Origin: Candidatus Caenarcanales bacterium
Lineage (GTDB): Bacteria; Cyanobacteriota; Vampirovibrionia; LMEP-6097
Direction: 5' to 3'
Assembly (NCBI GenBank): GCA_021299565.1
Contig: JAJTHA010000125.1
Span: 1 to 10,583 of the forward strand
DNA length: 10,583 nt
Part shown: positions 8,774 through 10,583 of the stretch, piece by piece
How positions within the stretch are numbered: position 1 is the first letter of the stretch
How the letters are laid out: each line of letters opens with the position of its first letter
Position numbers and translations under genes: made by a program
Notes under the pieces: generated by a model
What the model was told of the DNA's origin: nothing
What the model saw: the letters and a program-made list of their open reading frames with translations, nothing else
Databases searched by the model: none

Positions 8774-8795
8774 TGTCCGGACAAAATGGACAAAA
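8774..8795. repeat. TGTCCGGACA palindrome with GGACAAAA direct repeat
   Basis: A perfect 10-bp palindrome (8774-8783) overlaps the first of two GGACAAAA copies (8779-8786 and 8788-8795), giving TGTCC / GGACA / GGACA half-sites within 22 bases. It lies 31-52 bases upstream of the hydrolase start. It may be an operator or the decayed end of a mobile element; no transposase or second end is present in the window. Confidence 0.4.
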
Positions 8796-8817
8796 CTCTG
8801 CGAAGCATTCCCAGTAC

Positions 8818-8891
8818 TGTCATTCTGAACGAAGTGAAGAATCTCTTTCGGTGAATAATTAATGAGATACTTCGCTACGCTCAGTATGACA
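8818..8891. repeat. 74-bp imperfect palindrome, MITE/REP-like element
   Basis: The left arm (8818-8845) begins TGTCATTCTGAACGAAGTGA. The right arm (8864-8891) is its reverse complement with 5 mismatches in 28 bases, and an 18-base spacer lies between them. The arm resembles the TGTCATTCTGAGCGAAGCGAAG-type intergenic repeats seen in many bacterial genomes. It lies between the 3' end of the toxin gene and the broken hydrolase. On the minus strand it would form a long hairpin shortly after the abiEii stop and could act as a terminator or mRNA stabiliser. No target-site duplication is obvious. Confidence 0.75.
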
Positions 8892-8910
8892 CGAGGAAAA
8901 TTGATATTTT

Positions 8911-9750
8911 TTAGATATGTAGCCAATATATGATATCTTCATATTCTTGCAGGTAAATATTAATTGAAGGTAGATCTTTCAGCTGATGTTTAAGCATATT
9001 CTCCCATGCACTTCTAATCTCAGTCTTTTTATCAGTGTCCCTCATCAAATCTTTAGTAGGTAATCCAACACCTTTAAAATCACATTTTTGAGTTAATATT
9101 TTTAGAACTTTTGATGAATTCGGTAGTAATTCTTTTCTTTTGTAAATTTCTACTACATCGTATAAATCACGTGGCAAAGACCTTTCGATAGTGGCTCTTA
9201 GCTTCTCCGCAAAAATTTCTGCGTAAGAATATGATTGAATGTAAAATAAATCTTTTTGAAAGTCTGTGTAAGAATGATAAACGATAGATTGAATCGGTTT
9301 GCTTATCAAAGCTTCATCGGTAGTAAGATCCAACTTAATCCTTGGTAAACTACCAAGTCTATGAATCGGTCCATGGTAAGCAACTTTACCTTTGATTGAT
9401 ATAGTATTGCGTATAGTTTCACGCTCTTTGAAATTTATATTTTCTAACGGCAAGTCTATTCCGCTATTTTCATAAACCCATTCAGCAATAGCTTTGAATT
9501 TTTCTTCAAGAAACGGTGTATTCATATGATCTTTATTTGTAAGAGTAAAATCTAGATCTTCCGAAAATCTATAATTTTCAAAAAAACACTTTTTAAGACA
9601 AGTACCGCCTTTGAATATCCAACAATTTTTTAACTCGCTATCTTGATTGATAGCTGCAATAATCCAACCAAGTACATAGTCCTTTTCAATAACATCCAGA
9701 CTTAATCCTAGCTTTGCCGAAGAATCACTAATTTCAATTTTATTTATCAC
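8911..9750 (-). CDS. abiEii: AbiEii-family nucleotidyltransferase toxin (type IV TA)
   Basis: Toxin half of an AbiE abortive-infection module, a cytoplasmic DNA-polymerase-beta-fold nucleotidyltransferase. At 279 residues all family motifs are in place. VIEKDY (20-25) is followed by FKGGTCLKK (46-54) with the nucleotide-binding GG. RFSEDLDF (61-68) carries D65 and D67, the metal-binding pair, and KLDL supplies the third acid, D141. The C-terminal lobe has YAEIFAEKLRA (176-186) and RDLYD (194-198). The start is GTG at 9748-9750, overlapping the antitoxin TGA by 4 bases (GTGA), with an AAGGA ribosome binding site 9 bases upstream inside the antitoxin gene. The known AbiE toxin is bacteriostatic and is countered by AbiEi; whether this copy acts on tRNA or another target cannot be seen. 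It looks intact. Confidence 0.93.
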   Translation of the reverse strand: MINKIEISDSSAKLGLSLDVIEKDYVLGWIIAAINQDSELKNCWIFKGGTCLKKCFFENYRFSEDLDFTLTNKDHMNTPFLEEKFKAIAEWVYENSGIDLPLENINFKERETIRNTISIKGKVAYHGPIHRLGSLPRIKLDLTTDEALISKPIQSIVYHSYTDFQKDLFYIQSYSYAEIFAEKLRATIERSLPRDLYDVVEIYKRKELLPNSSKVLKILTQKCDFKGVGLPTKDLMRDTDKKTEIRSAWENMLKHQLKDLPSINIYLQEYEDIIYWLHI

Positions 9751-10556
9751 AGTGATATATCCTTAGCCCAACTATTGGAAATCCACAATCTCCATTTACT
9801 TACTAATCGATCTTTAGCGAGATCAATATCTAAACTTGAATATCCTGCACTTAGATTTTTAAGAGCAACTTCGATAATAGCTTTTTCTTGTGGAAAAAAA
9901 TTTTCGGTAATAAAACCTAGTCGCTTAAAAATCACTCCCTTATTGAATTTTAGAGCATATTCAACGAGGAGATCTATATTTTTATGTTTGGAGTTCAAAT
10001 AGTTTTTATAGAATTCAATCACTTGTCTAATACCAGCACCATAAGCTGGCTTATAAAACATATCTATCATTGTTTTGCTAGGATCAGAGATTTGCACTTT
10101 ACTTTGTCCCTGCCAAACGGTTTTAGTGCCGAACATCATAGATTCTTGTATTGTATTTAAAAGATATTTAGTTCCATTTAGCTCGTATTCTTTTTTTGGT
10201 TGTTGTTTAGTTGTGAGTATGAATACTGTATTAAAAATCTGTTCTGTAAAATCCCAATATTCACAAGCTGTCCAGCCACCTATGCAACAAGGCTCCCAAA
10301 GCTGAGCCGCAACAGCCCAAGGGTGCTCTAATGGTGGAGCTTTTAAATTTGACGCTAAATCTACTGGCACATAGTAACCTCGCTTAATGCGAGATAGCCA
10401 ACCTTGTTTACAAAAACTATAAAGAAACCATCTTGCTTGCTCTCTTGAAATATTCCAAGCTTGAACAGCAAGATCTACAGTGATGATCTCGTTTGAAGAG
10501 CCTAACAACTGAGCCAATTTGGACTTTAGTGCTGATTGTGAACTTTGTAAATTCAT
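9747..10556 (-). CDS. abiEi: AbiEi-family antitoxin and transcriptional repressor
   Basis: Antitoxin half of the AbiE pair. In characterised systems it represses its own operon through an N-terminal winged helix and neutralises the toxin through its C-terminal domain without stable binding (type IV). Residues about 9-65 form the winged helix: a recognition-helix region ISREQARWFLYSFCKQGWL, then the wing SRIKRGYYVPV. The C-terminal domain includes WAVAAQLWEPCCIGGWTACE, MMFGTKTVWQGQSKVQISDP and SKTMIDMFYKPAYGAGIRQV, typical of AbiEi proteins. Its length of 269 residues suits the longer, two-domain form. The ATG is at 10554-10556 and no Shine-Dalgarno is visible. It lies first in the operon, as expected, and is translationally coupled to the toxin. 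The operator should lie just beyond the right edge of the window. Confidence 0.92.
   Translation of the reverse strand: MNLQSSQSALKSKLAQLLGSSNEIITVDLAVQAWNISREQARWFLYSFCKQGWLSRIKRGYYVPVDLASNLKAPPLEHPWAVAAQLWEPCCIGGWTACEYWDFTEQIFNTVFILTTKQQPKKEYELNGTKYLLNTIQESMMFGTKTVWQGQSKVQISDPSKTMIDMFYKPAYGAGIRQVIEFYKNYLNSKHKNIDLLVEYALKFNKGVIFKRLGFITENFFPQEKAIIEVALKNLSAGYSSLDIDLAKDRLVSKWRLWISNSWAKDISL
9760..9764 (-). promoter_or_regulatory. Ribosome binding site for the GTG start of abiEii
   Basis: AAGGA read on the minus strand, 9 bases before GTG 9750 and inside the last codons of abiEi. It supports the GTG start that gives the 4-base overlap and so translational coupling of toxin to antitoxin. Confidence 0.65.
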
Positions 10557-10583
10557 ACTAGATTTTATATGAAATATATTGGC
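10557..10583 (-). promoter_or_regulatory. Possible -10 element of the abiE operon
   Basis: TATAAA read on the minus strand (10564-10569) ends 7 bases before the abiEi ATG, and no purine-rich ribosome binding site lies between. This spacing would suit a leaderless transcript. The -35 and any AbiEi operator repeats would be off the window, so the call is tentative. Confidence 0.3.

Noticed and set aside
8744..8910. CRISPR array, tRNA or small RNA gene in the 167-bp gap
   Set aside because: No regularly spaced repeats, cloverleaf or promoter-terminator pair; only the palindrome and short motifs listed.
9775..10305. Two plus-strand frames (75 and 76 aa) opposite abiEi
   Set aside because: Both lie entirely within the antitoxin gene, with no ribosome binding site or domain; shadows.

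Overview
This is an AT-rich stretch of bacterial chromosome carrying envelope and ion-homeostasis genes on the left and an accessory defence pair on the right. The membrane-bound cyclic beta-1,2-glucan synthase and the secreted SYLF-domain protein suggest a Gram-negative bacterium. The taxon cannot be fixed from this window alone.

Bases 2-6319 (+) hold the C-terminal three quarters of a very large cyclic beta-1,2-glucan synthase (NdvB/Cgs type). Its frame is open to the left edge, so the N-terminal GT84 glucosyltransferase domain lies upstream of the window. Visible are membrane segments, the glycoamylase-like cyclization region and a GH94 phosphorylase-like module. A strong two-step hairpin at 6317-6361 overlaps its stop codon and separates it from a convergent gene, 6367-6924 (-), which encodes a small exported SYLF/Ysc84-domain protein. 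Divergent from that gene is a full-length CorA Mg2+/Co2+ transporter at 7012-8103 (+).

From 8142 rightwards every gene is on the minus strand and the region looks more accessory. An alpha/beta-hydrolase gene (8142-8743) is broken. It keeps the oxyanion and nucleophile-serine half, but the stretch that should carry the acid residue is missing, and the C-terminal catalytic-His segment survives in a different reading frame. This is the signature of an internal, frame-changing deletion. The gap 8744-8910 holds no gene. It contains a 74-bp imperfect palindrome with 28-bp arms (MITE/REP-like), a short TGTCC/GGACA motif cluster, and a small inverted repeat abutting the hydrolase start codon.

Bases 8911-10556 (-) are an intact two-gene AbiE type IV toxin-antitoxin/abortive-infection module. 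The AbiEi winged-helix antitoxin comes first and the AbiEii nucleotidyltransferase toxin second, coupled by a 4-base GTGA overlap.

I did not find a clearly new multi-gene system. The most informative observations are the concealed deletion in the hydrolase, the palindromic repeat beside it, and the apparent lack of Shine-Dalgarno sequences before several start codons.
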